A stretch of 64,000 bases of DNA from the NCBI RefSeq assembly GCF_050030965.1, contig NZ_CP188297.1, positions 1 through 64,000 on the forward strand. Reading direction: 5' to 3'. This DNA is from Glutamicibacter sp002979865 (GTDB taxonomy: Bacteria > Actinomycetota > Actinomycetes > Actinomycetales > Micrococcaceae). Position 1 is the stretch's first letter, and each line of letters opens with the position of its first letter. The translations under genes and the position numbers were made by a program. Positions 40,539-49,228 of the stretch are shown here, piece after piece. The notes beneath the pieces are model-generated. The model was not told the DNA's origin, ran no database searches, and worked only from the letters and a program-made list of their open reading frames with translations.

Positions 40539-41554
40539 CAGCTGGCAACCTTCAACGCATCGGCCTGCTGCTGGTAGCGCTGTTCGGCCTTCGCCTTGGC
40601 CGCCTCCCACCAGGAACGGTGCTGCCGGTACCAGTCAATGGTTTGCTCCAGCCCGCGTTCCAGATTGGTGTACCGGGGTTCCCAGCCAAGCTCGGCGCGC
40701 AGAACTGTGGAATCAATGGCATAGCGCAGGTCATGGCCGGCACGGTCAGCCACGCAGTCGAAGCCATCAGCCGTTTTGCCCATCAGCCCCAGGATCAGCC
40801 CCAGCACTTCGCGGTTGCTCTTCTCCCCGTCGGCGCCGATCAGATAGGTGCGGCCGGAGTCTCCTGCTTCGAGGATGAGCTGCACCGCCGAGGAATGGTC
40901 GCTGGCGTGGATCCAATCGCGCACATTGGCGCCATTGCCGTAGAGCTTGGGCTTCAGCCCGCCGAGGATATTGGTGATCTGCCGCGGGATGAACTTCTCC
41001 ACATGCTGGTACGGACCGTAGTTGTTCGAGCAGTTGGACAGCGTCGCCTCGATCCCGAAGGAGCGGACCCAGGCCTTGACCAGCAGGTCGCTGGAGGCCT
41101 TGGTCGCCGAATAAGGACTGGATGGCTTGTACGGCGTGGTTTCGGTGAAGCGCTGCGGATCATCCAGCTCCAAATCCCCATAGACCTCGTCGGTGGAGAT
41201 GTGGTGCAGGCGCACGCCATGGTTGCGTACCGCTTCCAGGAGTTCAAAAGTCCCCAAGACATTTGAATTCACGAAACTGCGAGCATCATGCAAGGAATTG
41301 TCGTTGTGCGTCTCGGCCGCGAAGTGGACCACAGCATCATGCTGCGGCACCAGTTCGTTGACCAGGACGTAGTCGCAAATGTCGCCCACAACGAGGTTGA
41401 AGCGATTGCTGTCAAGGCCTTCCAGCGACTGCCGGTTTGCCGCGTAGGTCATCTTGTCCAGTACGGTGATTTCACTGTCGGAGTGCGCGATCATGTGGTG
41501 CACGAAGTTTGCCCCAATGAATCCTGCTCCCCCAGTTACAAGGATTCTTTTCAT
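40538..41554 (-). CDS. rmlB: dTDP-glucose 4,6-dehydratase
   Basis: A 338-residue extended SDR enzyme converting dTDP-glucose to dTDP-4-keto-6-deoxyglucose. ILVTGGAGFIGANFV binds NAD. HISTDEVYGDL holds the Thr-Asp-Glu catalytic triad typical of dehydratases, and YSATKAS holds the catalytic Tyr/Lys. NCSNNYGPYQHVEKFIP is a family signature. It is divergent from rmlA, with which it shares a 105-base promoter region, and overlaps rmlCD by one base. Confidence 0.97.
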   Translation of the reverse strand: MKRILVTGGAGFIGANFVHHMIAHSDSEITVLDKMTYAANRQSLEGLDSNRFNLVVGDICDYVLVNELVPQHDAVVHFAAETHNDNSLHDARSFVNSNVLGTFELLEAVRNHGVRLHHISTDEVYGDLELDDPQRFTETTPYKPSSPYSATKASSDLLVKAWVRSFGIEATLSNCSNNYGPYQHVEKFIPRQITNILGGLKPKLYGNGANVRDWIHASDHSSAVQLILEAGDSGRTYLIGADGEKSNREVLGLILGLMGKTADGFDCVADRAGHDLRYAIDSTVLRAELGWEPRYTNLERGLEQTIDWYRQHRSWWEAAKAKAEQRYQQQADALKVAS

Positions 41555-41563
41555 CTCACTAAT

Positions 41564-41579
41564 GTAGCCAGAGGGCTAC
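41564..41579. promoter_or_regulatory. Perfect inverted repeat in the rmlA-rmlB divergent region
   Basis: GTAGCC-AGAG-GGCTAC is a perfect 6-4-6 palindrome whose edge is ten bases from the rmlB start, on its upstream side. It could be an operator for both divergent genes or a small hairpin in the rmlB leader. The whole region between the two starts is 105 bases (41555-41659). Confidence 0.45.
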
Positions 41580-41659
41580 GCAGCGGGGCAGCATCCTAGC
41601 AATTCTCGAGTATGACTACTCTGACGCGACTACTTCACGCTTCATTAGGCTCGATAGCC

Positions 41660-42577
41660 ATGAGGGGAATAATTCTAGCTGGGGGAACCGGGTCGCGTTT
41701 GCACCCAATCACGCGGGGAATATCCAAGCAGTTGGTGCCTGTCTACGATAAGCCGATGATCTACTACCCGCTGTCAACGCTGATGCTTGCCGGGATCCGT
41801 GAGATCCTGGTTATCACCACACCACAAGATGAACCGCAGTTCCGCAATCTGCTGGGCGACGGTTCGCAGTTCGGCATCGAGCTCACCTACACGGTCCAGC
41901 CCAAGCCCGAGGGCCTGGCCCAGGCATTCGTGCTTGGGGCCGAGCACATAGGCGACGAGTCAGTTGCCCTGGTGCTAGGCGATAATATCTTCCATGGTCC
42001 GGGATTCGGCACGCAGCTTGGCAGGTACTCGGATCAACCCGGGGCGACTATTTTCGGCTACTGGGTCAAGGATCCCAGCGCTTACGGAGTGGTCGAGTTC
42101 GACGAGTCAGGATGTGCCATCTCGCTGGAAGAAAAGCCGCTTGAACCCAAGAGCCATTTCGCAGTTCCCGGTTTGTATTTCTATGACAATTCCGTGGTCG
42201 AGAAGGCCCAGGATCTGCAGCCTTCGGCCCGCGGGGAACTGGAGATCACGGATATCAACCGGCTCTACCTGAACGATGGCGCTTTGAATGTCACCGTCTT
42301 GGCGCGCGGAACCGCCTGGCTGGATACCGGCACCTTCGATTCGCTCAATGACGCATCGAACTTCGTGCGCACCGTCGAGGCGCGCCAGGGCCTGAAGATC
42401 GGCTCGCCCGAAGAAGTCGCGTGGCGCCAAGGCTTCATCGATGACGGCCAGCTGCGGCACCTGTCTCTTGCCCTGGGCAAGAGCGGCTATGGTGACTACC
42501 TGCTGCAGCTGGCCGAGCAGGAACTGGTCGATCCGCATCATTCGAAGCTGGAATCGGCCACCCCGGCACTGCCCTGA
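41660..42577 (+). CDS. rmlA: Glucose-1-phosphate thymidylyltransferase
   Basis: A 305-residue cytoplasmic nucleotidyltransferase making dTDP-glucose. MRGIILAGGTGSRLHPIT is the nucleotide-binding signature, and KQLVPVYDKPMIYYPLSTLM, LGDNIFHG and EEKPLEPKS (sugar-phosphate binding) follow in the family order. The start at 41660 is chosen because the protein then begins with the standard MRGIILAGG; the ribosome site is weak. It is the first step of the pathway completed by rmlB and rmlCD on the other strand. Confidence 0.97.
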   Translation: MRGIILAGGTGSRLHPITRGISKQLVPVYDKPMIYYPLSTLMLAGIREILVITTPQDEPQFRNLLGDGSQFGIELTYTVQPKPEGLAQAFVLGAEHIGDESVALVLGDNIFHGPGFGTQLGRYSDQPGATIFGYWVKDPSAYGVVEFDESGCAISLEEKPLEPKSHFAVPGLYFYDNSVVEKAQDLQPSARGELEITDINRLYLNDGALNVTVLARGTAWLDTGTFDSLNDASNFVRTVEARQGLKIGSPEEVAWRQGFIDDGQLRHLSLALGKSGYGDYLLQLAEQELVDPHHSKLESATPALP

Positions 42578-42697
42578 TCCATCGATCTATCCATCGTCTG
42601 CCGGGCGTCCAGTTCGGCAGATGTCCACTGCCGCGCACGGAATTCGCAGGCGGGCTGCGACCTATCTTGGCCGGTTGCAGCTCGAGGACGCTGCAAC

Positions 42698-43312
42698 TCA
42701 GGAACGCGGGCCGTTCTCGTACCGCTCGGGAATGATCTTTTTGGAAGCATACTTGGAATATGGCGGATCCCAGCCCTGGTAGACGCTGATTCCGGCTTCG
42801 AGGAATGCGGTCATCGTCTCACGCAGCGGCCGATGCCAAGAGGTCGGTGATGCGGCCTGTCCTGTGAAGGACAGTTCATCGGTGTATTGGACCCGCTGGA
42901 AATAGTCTTTGCCAGGGTGATTCCACGGGTACTGGATCGGATGGTTCAGCGACAGTAAGTGCCTGCCGCCAGGCTTGAGTACGCGCCGTATTTCTGCCAG
43001 CGGCCCTGTCCAGTCCTCCAAGTAGTGCAAGACCAGCGAGGCGATTGCGTCGTCGAAGGAATTCGTCTCGTAGGGCAGTTTCTGCCCCAGGTCCGTGACC
43101 CGCAGATCAGCACCGTACTGGAGCCGAACACGCGTCAAGTCGATTATCACCAGAACCGCAACGGTTGTCGAGGAACCGCCGCCAGGCGACATGACCGGCC
43201 ATCTGGAGTATTTGCCGGCCGGTCGTAAAAGACAGTGAGAAGGGTCGGCTCGTTCTCGTCCGAAAGAGCCCGCGCAAAGTCCTCGTAGGTGGTTCCAGCG
43301 GTCTCTGTTCAC
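42698..43312 (-). pseudogene. Decayed class I SAM-dependent methyltransferase (paralog of 49229-49933)
   Basis: The C-terminal part (LPYETNSFDDAIASLVLHYLEDW, VLKPGGRHLLSLNHPIQYPW) aligns clearly with the intact methyltransferase at 49229-49933. Upstream, homology continues in other frames. YEDFARALSDENEPTLL then YDRPA lies in one frame, QMAGHVAWRRFLDNRCGSGD (matching LAGEVAGRDILDIGCGAG) in a second, and IIDLTRVRLQYGADLRV returns in the third. At least two frameshifts and a deletion of about 17 residues after the SAM-binding GxGxG motif are implied. The first frame has no start codon. The C-terminus is also shortened (ends NGPRS). Not functional as a methyltransferase. Confidence 0.8.
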
Positions 43313-43452
43313 CTCTTTTTAATTTCCTTTTTAGGCGACTTATTAGAGCTTTTTCAGGACCCCACGGTATCCGTTTTCCACGAGAAACTTCGCGTTCTCA
43401 GCCTTTCCAGCCAACAAATTGATCGTCCGCATCGTTTTATTAATCTTCAGTG

Positions 43453-43482
43453 TTGACGAAAGTGAAATCCATCCGATACGCT
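43453..43482 (+). promoter_or_regulatory. Candidate promoter of the pilus cluster
   Basis: TTGACG (43453-43458), then 18 bases, then TACGCT (43477-43482), which fits the loose actinobacterial -10 pattern TANNNT. Transcription would start near 43490 and give a leader of about 175 bases. Confidence 0.4.
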
Positions 43483-43573
43483 GTCGCCATATCACTCGCC
43501 CGGATTTTGGGGGTCCGGCAAAACTTGGGGAAAGCCAGTTGGTCGTGGGGATCAATTGGCTGTAATTTAGGCA

Positions 43574-43592
43574 CTCGTTTATGGGAAACGAG
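43574..43592 (+). promoter_or_regulatory. Leader hairpin 1 of the pilus adhesin mRNA
   Basis: CTCGTTT and AAACGAG form a perfect 7-bp stem around the loop ATGGG. It stands 74 bases before the adhesin start and could be a leader stabiliser or part of a switch with hairpin 2. Confidence 0.45.
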
Positions 43593-43634
43593 CGTCAAAT
43601 TCTACGCACCAGTCTGCGTTCTTCAGGTTTAGCA

Positions 43635-43660
43635 TCCCCAATGTCCTCGGATATTGGGGA
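43635..43660 (+). promoter_or_regulatory. Hairpin covering the adhesin ribosome-binding site
   Basis: TCCCCAAT and ATTGGGGA form a perfect 8-bp stem with a 10-base loop. The 3' arm contains GGGGA, the only Shine-Dalgarno-like sequence before the GTG at 43667, so the folded form would hide the ribosome-binding site. Confidence 0.6.
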
Positions 43661-43666
43661 ATTCTT

Positions 43667-46600
43667 GTGTTTGGCAGACCTGTTGGGGACAGAGTTGCAC
43701 GACGGAACAACGGTCGTACAGGTAAAAAGTCCTTGCTCTGGGGAGCAAAAAAACATTGCACTTCGCAAAGCGCCTTTTCCAGTGTTGCAATTAGCGCCGG
43801 AATTGTCTTCTCTCTGGCATTCGCCGGAACTTTTGTGCCAGCTTCCGCTACTTCGGTGAGCGAATCTTCAGCGGAAGCAAAACTCGCACCGTCGGCTGCT
43901 GAAACCGAACCGGCAGCCACGCTTGTTTCCGCGACGCCCACGAGCCCGGCACCCTCTTCGACTGAGCCTTCCGCTGCTGCGGCTTCTTCCGAAACCTCAG
44001 CGCCAAAAGCGAAAGCGTCCAAGCCGCCGGTTGAAACCAAGCCAACGGTAACGCAGTCGCCGAAGGCCGCGCCGGAAACTGAATCCGAGGCGCCGGTTGT
44101 TCAAACGCCACGAGCCGAGGAATCGGCAAGCGAAGAGGAAAAAGCCTCCGAGGCACCTTCTAGGGCTCCAGCGTCGAAAAGCCCGACAGCAACTGCGCAG
44201 TCCTCGGCACCTGCCGAGCAGTCGCCTACCGAAACTGCCAAGAAGCCATCGGAATCACCATTACCGACAGCCTCGCCCAGTGAGGCTGACAACAAACTGC
44301 TCGCACCGATGGCAGTAGGGGACGTCTGCAGTGCTTCCCAGGCATCAACTCAGATTCTTGGGGGATTTGAGCTTGATGGCAACCTGTGCGCCAACGACGG
44401 TGCCCTGGATGATTGGACGACCGTTTTGACGCAACCATCGGGCAACGATGGTTTCGACGACAGTACCCAATTCACCCGCGGTGCCAGCGAAAGGAGCTGG
44501 CCGTGGGCTGCGAACCAAGTGAACGGTACGGGCCAAGCATCCGGCCAAGCAGATATTGGCCGCAACTACGCCTATTCGACAACCAGCGATGGCCATGTCT
44601 TCGCCTTCTTGGGATTCGAGCGAGGGACAAGCACCGGCACCATCCGCTACATCGTTGAGCTCAACGCCAAGAAGAACGACCCCGCGGTGATTCCCACTCC
44701 GATTCGAACCGACGGCGACCTCCGCCTGAGCATCGAGCAGGATGGCAATAATAATCTGGTCCTCGCCGGTGCCTACATGTGGAACGCGAGTACCGAAAAG
44801 TGGGTGCAGCAGCAAACCCTGAGCGGTTTTGTCGGTGCGACGAATACCCAGCCCATTACCGGCTTCGATGGAATCAGCACGATCCCGGTGCGAGGCTTCG
44901 CGGAAATCGGCGTGGATCTGACTGCCCTGTTTGGGGAAGCTACCTGTACCGGAAATTACGGCACGCTGAATCTGCGTTCCTCCTCCTCGCGTGAAGAAAC
45001 TTCCAATTTGGGTGACTGGATCGCCCCGATTTCCCTTGCCGTGCCAAGCACCTGCTCCAGCGTGCTGGTCGAGAAGAACTGGGTCATCGACGGTGAGGAA
45101 TTCGAGAACGGCCAGCAGCCCGATGGCATCGCCGCTGCACTTGAGCTGACCGGCCAAAACTCGCCTCAGTTCGGTACCGGCTACGCCAAGTACAGCAATG
45201 GCACCGATTACGAGGCCAATGATGAAATCACCATCGGCGAGTCGGTGGCCCAGCTGCCCGCAGGGTGCACCAATGCCCCCTCGGGAGATCTGGGTGACCA
45301 TGTATTGCAACCTGGACTGAACTCCTACACGGTGACCAACACCGTCAACTGCACCACCCTGACCTTGGAAAAGGAAGTCATCGGCGAGGCAGCGGCCACG
45401 GAATGGACGCTGTCAGCTGATGGCAGCTCAACGGATCTGTCCGGAGTGACCGGCAGCGAAGGCGTCACCAATGTCCCGGTAGCTGCCGGCCAATACGTCA
45501 TCTCCGAAACCGGACCGGAAAACTACCAGCTGACGGACCTGGCTTGCGAGGGCGCGGTGGTTGGCGATGGCAACACCATCACCATCACTGCCGGAAGCAA
45601 GGCCACCTGCGTGCTCACCAACACCCAGGAAATTGACCTGACGGTCACCAAGACCTGGGTGGTCAATGGCACCGAGTACGCTCACGGCGAGCAGCCGGCA
45701 GGAGATGCGGAGTTGAGCATTGACGGCCAAGCAGCTGAATTCGGGACAACCAGTTCCGGGCATCTGATCGGGGACGAGGTGGCCATCGAGGAAACCCTCA
45801 CCGGCACGCTCCCCGAGCTGTGCCAGGTGACCAGCTCGACCATTGACGGCGTCGAAGGGCAATCCGCCACGCACACCATGGCCGGGACTCCCTCGCCCAA
45901 TGTGGTGGCAATCGTGAACACCGTGGAATGCGAACAACTTTTGACGCTGGTCAAGGTGGTGGACAACGAGGACTTCAACGGAACCTCGACCACCGATGAC
46001 TGGACGCTGAGCGCTTCGGGCACCGCGGGGAGCATCGAAGGAAAGACCGGAGAAACGGCCGTCACCGAAGCATCGGTGGGCGTGGGAACCTACCAATTGG
46101 CCGAGGAAGGCACCGCCGCAGGCTACGAACCAGGCACCTGGAGCTGCGTCGGCACCGGAAGCGGCGAAGGAGCGGCGATCACGCTGGAGCTTGGCCAAGA
46201 GGCCACCTGCACCATCGTGAACACGGCCCTTCCCGGTTCGGCCAGCTGGACCAAGACCACCGTTGACGGCGACCTGCTTGCAGGTGCCGAATGGACCCTG
46301 ACCGGACCGCTGGGCGATGAGTCGGAAGCCATCGCGGTCACCGACTGCATGGCCGAAGGCTGCACCGGACCGGATATGGATCCAGCCAAGGGCAAATTCG
46401 CCTTGGCAAACCTGAAGTGGGGCAGCTATACGCTTCAGGAAACCACCGCTCCTCCGGGCTACGTCAAGGACGAGCAGATCCATGAGTTCGAGGTCACCGG
46501 CGACGCACTGCAGATCGAGCTTGCTGCCATTACCAATGAGCAGCAGGACGGTCCCGTGCTACCACTGACCGGTGGCATCGGCCGAGATCAGATTTATCTG

Positions 46601-46684
46601 ATTGGCGGCGCAATCCTGGTACTGGGGCTGGGCATCTGGGGTGCACAGGCCTTCCGTATCCGTCATAGCCGCAACCTCGGCTAG
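43667..46684 (+). CDS. LPXTG-anchored pilus tip/adhesin with SpaA-like repeat domains
   Basis: A 1005-residue cell-wall protein, start GTG 43667 (GGGGA upstream). A long signal peptide has its hydrophobic core at about residues 40-57 and cleavage near PASA. Residues about 62-215 are a Ser/Ala/Pro/Glu/Thr-rich stalk. An N-terminal adhesin-like domain follows (about 225-460). After it come several prealbumin/SpaA-like beta domains (LVEKNWVIDGEEFENG, LTVTKTWVVNGTEYAHGEQ, LVKVVDNEDFNGTSTTDDWTL), each ending near a VTNTVNC- or IVNT-type strand. The last one carries WGSYTLQETTAPPGY, an E-box-like segment with isopeptide-forming Glu. The sorting signal is LPLTGG (965-970), a membrane segment and a basic tail. 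It precedes the major pilin and class C sortase genes, so it is probably the tip or minor pilin. Confidence 0.9.
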   Translation: MFGRPVGDRVARRNNGRTGKKSLLWGAKKHCTSQSAFSSVAISAGIVFSLAFAGTFVPASATSVSESSAEAKLAPSAAETEPAATLVSATPTSPAPSSTEPSAAAASSETSAPKAKASKPPVETKPTVTQSPKAAPETESEAPVVQTPRAEESASEEEKASEAPSRAPASKSPTATAQSSAPAEQSPTETAKKPSESPLPTASPSEADNKLLAPMAVGDVCSASQASTQILGGFELDGNLCANDGALDDWTTVLTQPSGNDGFDDSTQFTRGASERSWPWAANQVNGTGQASGQADIGRNYAYSTTSDGHVFAFLGFERGTSTGTIRYIVELNAKKNDPAVIPTPIRTDGDLRLSIEQDGNNNLVLAGAYMWNASTEKWVQQQTLSGFVGATNTQPITGFDGISTIPVRGFAEIGVDLTALFGEATCTGNYGTLNLRSSSSREETSNLGDWIAPISLAVPSTCSSVLVEKNWVIDGEEFENGQQPDGIAAALELTGQNSPQFGTGYAKYSNGTDYEANDEITIGESVAQLPAGCTNAPSGDLGDHVLQPGLNSYTVTNTVNCTTLTLEKEVIGEAAATEWTLSADGSSTDLSGVTGSEGVTNVPVAAGQYVISETGPENYQLTDLACEGAVVGDGNTITITAGSKATCVLTNTQEIDLTVTKTWVVNGTEYAHGEQPAGDAELSIDGQAAEFGTTSSGHLIGDEVAIEETLTGTLPELCQVTSSTIDGVEGQSATHTMAGTPSPNVVAIVNTVECEQLLTLVKVVDNEDFNGTSTTDDWTLSASGTAGSIEGKTGETAVTEASVGVGTYQLAEEGTAAGYEPGTWSCVGTGSGEGAAITLELGQEATCTIVNTALPGSASWTKTTVDGDLLAGAEWTLTGPLGDESEAIAVTDCMAEGCTGPDMDPAKGKFALANLKWGSYTLQETTAPPGYVKDEQIHEFEVTGDALQIELAAITNEQQDGPVLPLTGGIGRDQIYLIGGAILVLGLGIWGAQAFRIRHSRNLG

Positions 46685-46753
46685 ATTCAACCAATTCACC
46701 AATCACGCTGAACTTGGGTAGGCGTAAAAATCACTCGCACAAAAGGAGTAATC

Positions 46754-48163
46754 GTGTTCACGCAACGCAGACTCGGCAAGCTGATTGCCGGAGCAAGTGC
46801 CATGGCACTTGCTGGGATGGGGCTATTTGGGGTAGCCGCCGCATCCGCTGACGAAATTTCGGATATTACGCCGGGGACCCCCGGCAGCATCTCGGTCCAC
46901 AAGTCTTCAGCGGACCCTGTTGAAGGCCTCAACAACGGCTCCCTGCTGGAACCGGACCCCGGCGCGGGCCTGGGCCTGGATGGCGTTGAATTCACCTTGC
47001 AGCAGGTGCTGTTCGACGGCGAGCCAATCGACTTGAGCGTGGCCGACGGCTGGGAACTGGCAGAAGCCCTGGCACCAGAATCCGCCGGAGGCGCATTGCC
47101 TGCAGGCTACACCCTGGACACCAGTGTCCCCCAGGTAACAGTGGGCGGTATCGCTACCTTCAGCGGTTTGGACTTGGGACTGTATCTGGTCACCGAAACC
47201 GATTCGGGCGACAACCTGATCGATGCCGCGGCCGCACCGTTCTACGTGAGCATTCCTTATCCGAATGCCGACGGCACCTGGAACTACGACGTGCACGTCT
47301 ATCCGAAGAACACGCTGAACACCATCGAGCAGACCAAGACCGTGGATGATACCGCCGTGTTCCTGGGCGATGAGGTCACCTGGACACTGGTCACCGATGT
47401 CCCTGACTCGGATCTTCCCTACAAGTCCTACACCTTGACCGATAGCCTCTCGGGGAACCTCGATTTCATCTCCTGGGAGTCGGTATCGATTGGCACCGGG
47501 GAACTCGTTCCTTTTGATGACTACACCATCTCGGCCGACAATGCGGTGATCACCTTCACCGGGGCGGGCCTCGCCAAACTCGATGCGGCTGGTGCGACCA
47601 CCGTGACGGCCGTCTTGAAGACCAAGGTCAACTCGATCCCTGAAGGCGGAGTCATCGAGAACACCGCGACCGTGAACATCAATGGCACGGAAGCTGATGG
47701 CACCACCAACACCAACCTGGGCACCTTGCAGCTGGAAAAGAAGGCTGAAGGCGAGAACGGTGCACTGCTGGACGGCGCGGAATTCGAGCTCTATGGAACT
47801 GCACCTGATGCCGAGGGCGAACCCACCAGTTCGCCTCTGGCTACCGGAACCACGGTAGACGGGGTCGTCAAGTGGGAACTGCACCTGGGGATCGAGGACG
47901 ACATGGAATCGAGCTACTGGGTCAAGGAAACCAAGGCGCCAGCCGGATACGTGCTTCCCGCTGATCCGTGGTCCGGCGAACTGGTTGTCACCAACGGCCA
48001 GATCCTGATCGAGACCATCACCAACCACAAGCCGACCGGTCCTGATCTGCCGCTCACCGGTGCCTCGGGCACCGTGCTGTTCACCATTGCAGGTCTTGGC
48101 CTGATGGCCGCCGCCGGTGGTGCGGTACTGGTGAAGCGCCGCCGCTCGCGCACCCAGGGCTAA
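46754..48163 (+). CDS. Major pilin, SpaA/SpaH-type with LPXTG signal
   Basis: A 469-residue pilin. The start is GTG 46754 with AAAAGGAG upstream; signal peptide about 1-33 (cleavage near ASA-DE). The pilin motif WNYDVHVYPKN lies at residues 176-186, with Lys185 the expected nucleophile for polymerisation by sortase. The E-box YWVKETKAPAGY (388-399, Glu392) supports an intramolecular isopeptide bond. The sorting signal LPLTG is at 432-436, followed by a membrane helix and KRRRSR tail. Fimbrial isopeptide-type D2 domain sequence (LGDEVTWTLVTDVPDSDLPYK) occupies the middle. It forms the shaft together with the upstream adhesin and the downstream sortase. A strong terminator follows the gene. Confidence 0.95.
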   Translation: MFTQRRLGKLIAGASAMALAGMGLFGVAAASADEISDITPGTPGSISVHKSSADPVEGLNNGSLLEPDPGAGLGLDGVEFTLQQVLFDGEPIDLSVADGWELAEALAPESAGGALPAGYTLDTSVPQVTVGGIATFSGLDLGLYLVTETDSGDNLIDAAAAPFYVSIPYPNADGTWNYDVHVYPKNTLNTIEQTKTVDDTAVFLGDEVTWTLVTDVPDSDLPYKSYTLTDSLSGNLDFISWESVSIGTGELVPFDDYTISADNAVITFTGAGLAKLDAAGATTVTAVLKTKVNSIPEGGVIENTATVNINGTEADGTTNTNLGTLQLEKKAEGENGALLDGAEFELYGTAPDAEGEPTSSPLATGTTVDGVVKWELHLGIEDDMESSYWVKETKAPAGYVLPADPWSGELVVTNGQILIETITNHKPTGPDLPLTGASGTVLFTIAGLGLMAAAGGAVLVKRRRSRTQG

Positions 48164-48202
48164 CCCGCGTACTGCTTGATGCAGCACCAGGGTAGCCAGT
48201 AG

Positions 48203-48245
48203 ATGGTGGGAGAACTAAGCATTGCTTGGGACTCCCACCATTTTC
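48203..48245 (+). terminator. Intrinsic terminator between major pilin and sortase genes
   Basis: ATGGTGGGAG (48203-48212) pairs perfectly with CTCCCACCAT (48232-48241), followed by TTTCTTTC. Placed 40 bases after the pilin stop, it would let the pilin be made in excess, with the sortase expressed by read-through. Confidence 0.8.
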
Positions 48246-48287
48246 TTTCTGAACTTCCTGATTCCCAAGACTTCATAGGCAGAAATC

Positions 48288-49199
48288 ATGAGCTCAACTC
48301 CCAGTTCCACGCTTTCCCCTCCCCCGCAGCACAGGAACCGCTGGCGCGTCCCGGTGTCCACGCTGGTGATCGCCGTCGTCTTCCTGGCCGGTACGCTCAT
48401 GCTGCTGTACCCGCCAGCGGCGAGCTGGTTCTCGCAATACAACCAATCCAAGATCATCAAGGAAATCTCCAGCGACGTGTCCCACGAGGGCAGCTCCACG
48501 ATTTCCCAGGAGCTGCAGCGGGCCCGGGAGTACAACGAGGAACTGGTTGGCGGCGGCTTATTGGCCCCGGGCAGCAATATCCCTACCAGCAACGGATCGG
48601 TGCGGGAAGATACCGAGTACGATTCCCTGCTCAACGTCAACAGCGAGGGGCTCATCGGCCGGCTGCGAGTCCCGTCGGTGGACATCGACCTGCCGATCTA
48701 CCACGGTACCGATGACCAGACCTTGCTCAAAGGCGTCGGGCACCTGCAAGGCACCGCACTGCCTGTGGGCGGGCAGTCGATGCATGCGGTGCTGACCGCT
48801 CACCGCGGGTTGCCCGAGGCCAACCTGTTCAACGATCTGCCCCAGGTGAAAATCGGCGAGACCTTCAGCATCGAGGTCTTCAATGAGGTGCTGACGTACC
48901 GGGTGGTTGAAACGCAGACGGTAGAGCCGGATGAGACGAAGGCTCTGACCCCGCAATTCGACAAGGATCTGGCCACCCTGGTCACCTGCACTCCCCTAGG
49001 CATCAATACGCATCGCATGCTGGTCACCGGCGAACGCGTGCACCCTACGCCGCGCGCAGATCTGGAAGCCCTCGGCTCCACTCCTGAGATCCCGGGCTTC
49101 CCCTGGTGGAGCGTCTGGCTCGGATCAGCACTGCTGCTCCTGGGTACTTGGGTGTTTCTTGCAGGTCGCACCCGTTCTGGCAGGAACATCGGCGGCTAA
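48288..49199 (+). CDS. Class C sortase (pilus polymerase)
   Basis: A 303-residue membrane transpeptidase that links pilin subunits. An N-terminal membrane segment (about residues 19-38) is followed by the sortase beta-barrel: GRLRVPSVDIDLPIYHGTDDQTLLKGVGHL, LTAHRGLPEA with His172, and TLVTCTPLGINTHRML with the active-site Cys234 and Arg243. A C-terminal membrane segment (about 268-290, WWSVWLGSALLLLGTWVFL) gives the two-helix topology typical of class C. The ribosome site is weak. It acts on the LPLTG signals of the two upstream proteins and the pilin-motif lysine. A housekeeping sortase for wall anchoring is not in the window. Confidence 0.95.
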   Translation: MSSTPSSTLSPPPQHRNRWRVPVSTLVIAVVFLAGTLMLLYPPAASWFSQYNQSKIIKEISSDVSHEGSSTISQELQRAREYNEELVGGGLLAPGSNIPTSNGSVREDTEYDSLLNVNSEGLIGRLRVPSVDIDLPIYHGTDDQTLLKGVGHLQGTALPVGGQSMHAVLTAHRGLPEANLFNDLPQVKIGETFSIEVFNEVLTYRVVETQTVEPDETKALTPQFDKDLATLVTCTPLGINTHRMLVTGERVHPTPRADLEALGSTPEIPGFPWWSVWLGSALLLLGTWVFLAGRTRSGRNIGG

Positions 49200-49228
49200 C
49201 CCGCAGCGGCAGGTTTGCGCCTCGCCGG

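Larger units (their letters stand above)
43313..43666. other. AT-richer region upstream of the pilus genes
   Basis: No protein gene is well supported; a leftward 70-codon frame (43343-43555) has no recognisable features and could at most be a gene remnant. The region appears to be the promoter and long leader of the adhesin gene, with a -35/-10 pair near 43453-43482, a small hairpin (43500-43518) and two perfect hairpins (43574-43592 and 43635-43660). Confidence 0.55.

Noticed and set aside
43343..43555. Leftward 70-codon frame upstream of the pilus genes
   Set aside because: No ribosome site, no recognisable features, and it overlaps the probable pilus promoter and leader. At most a gene remnant.
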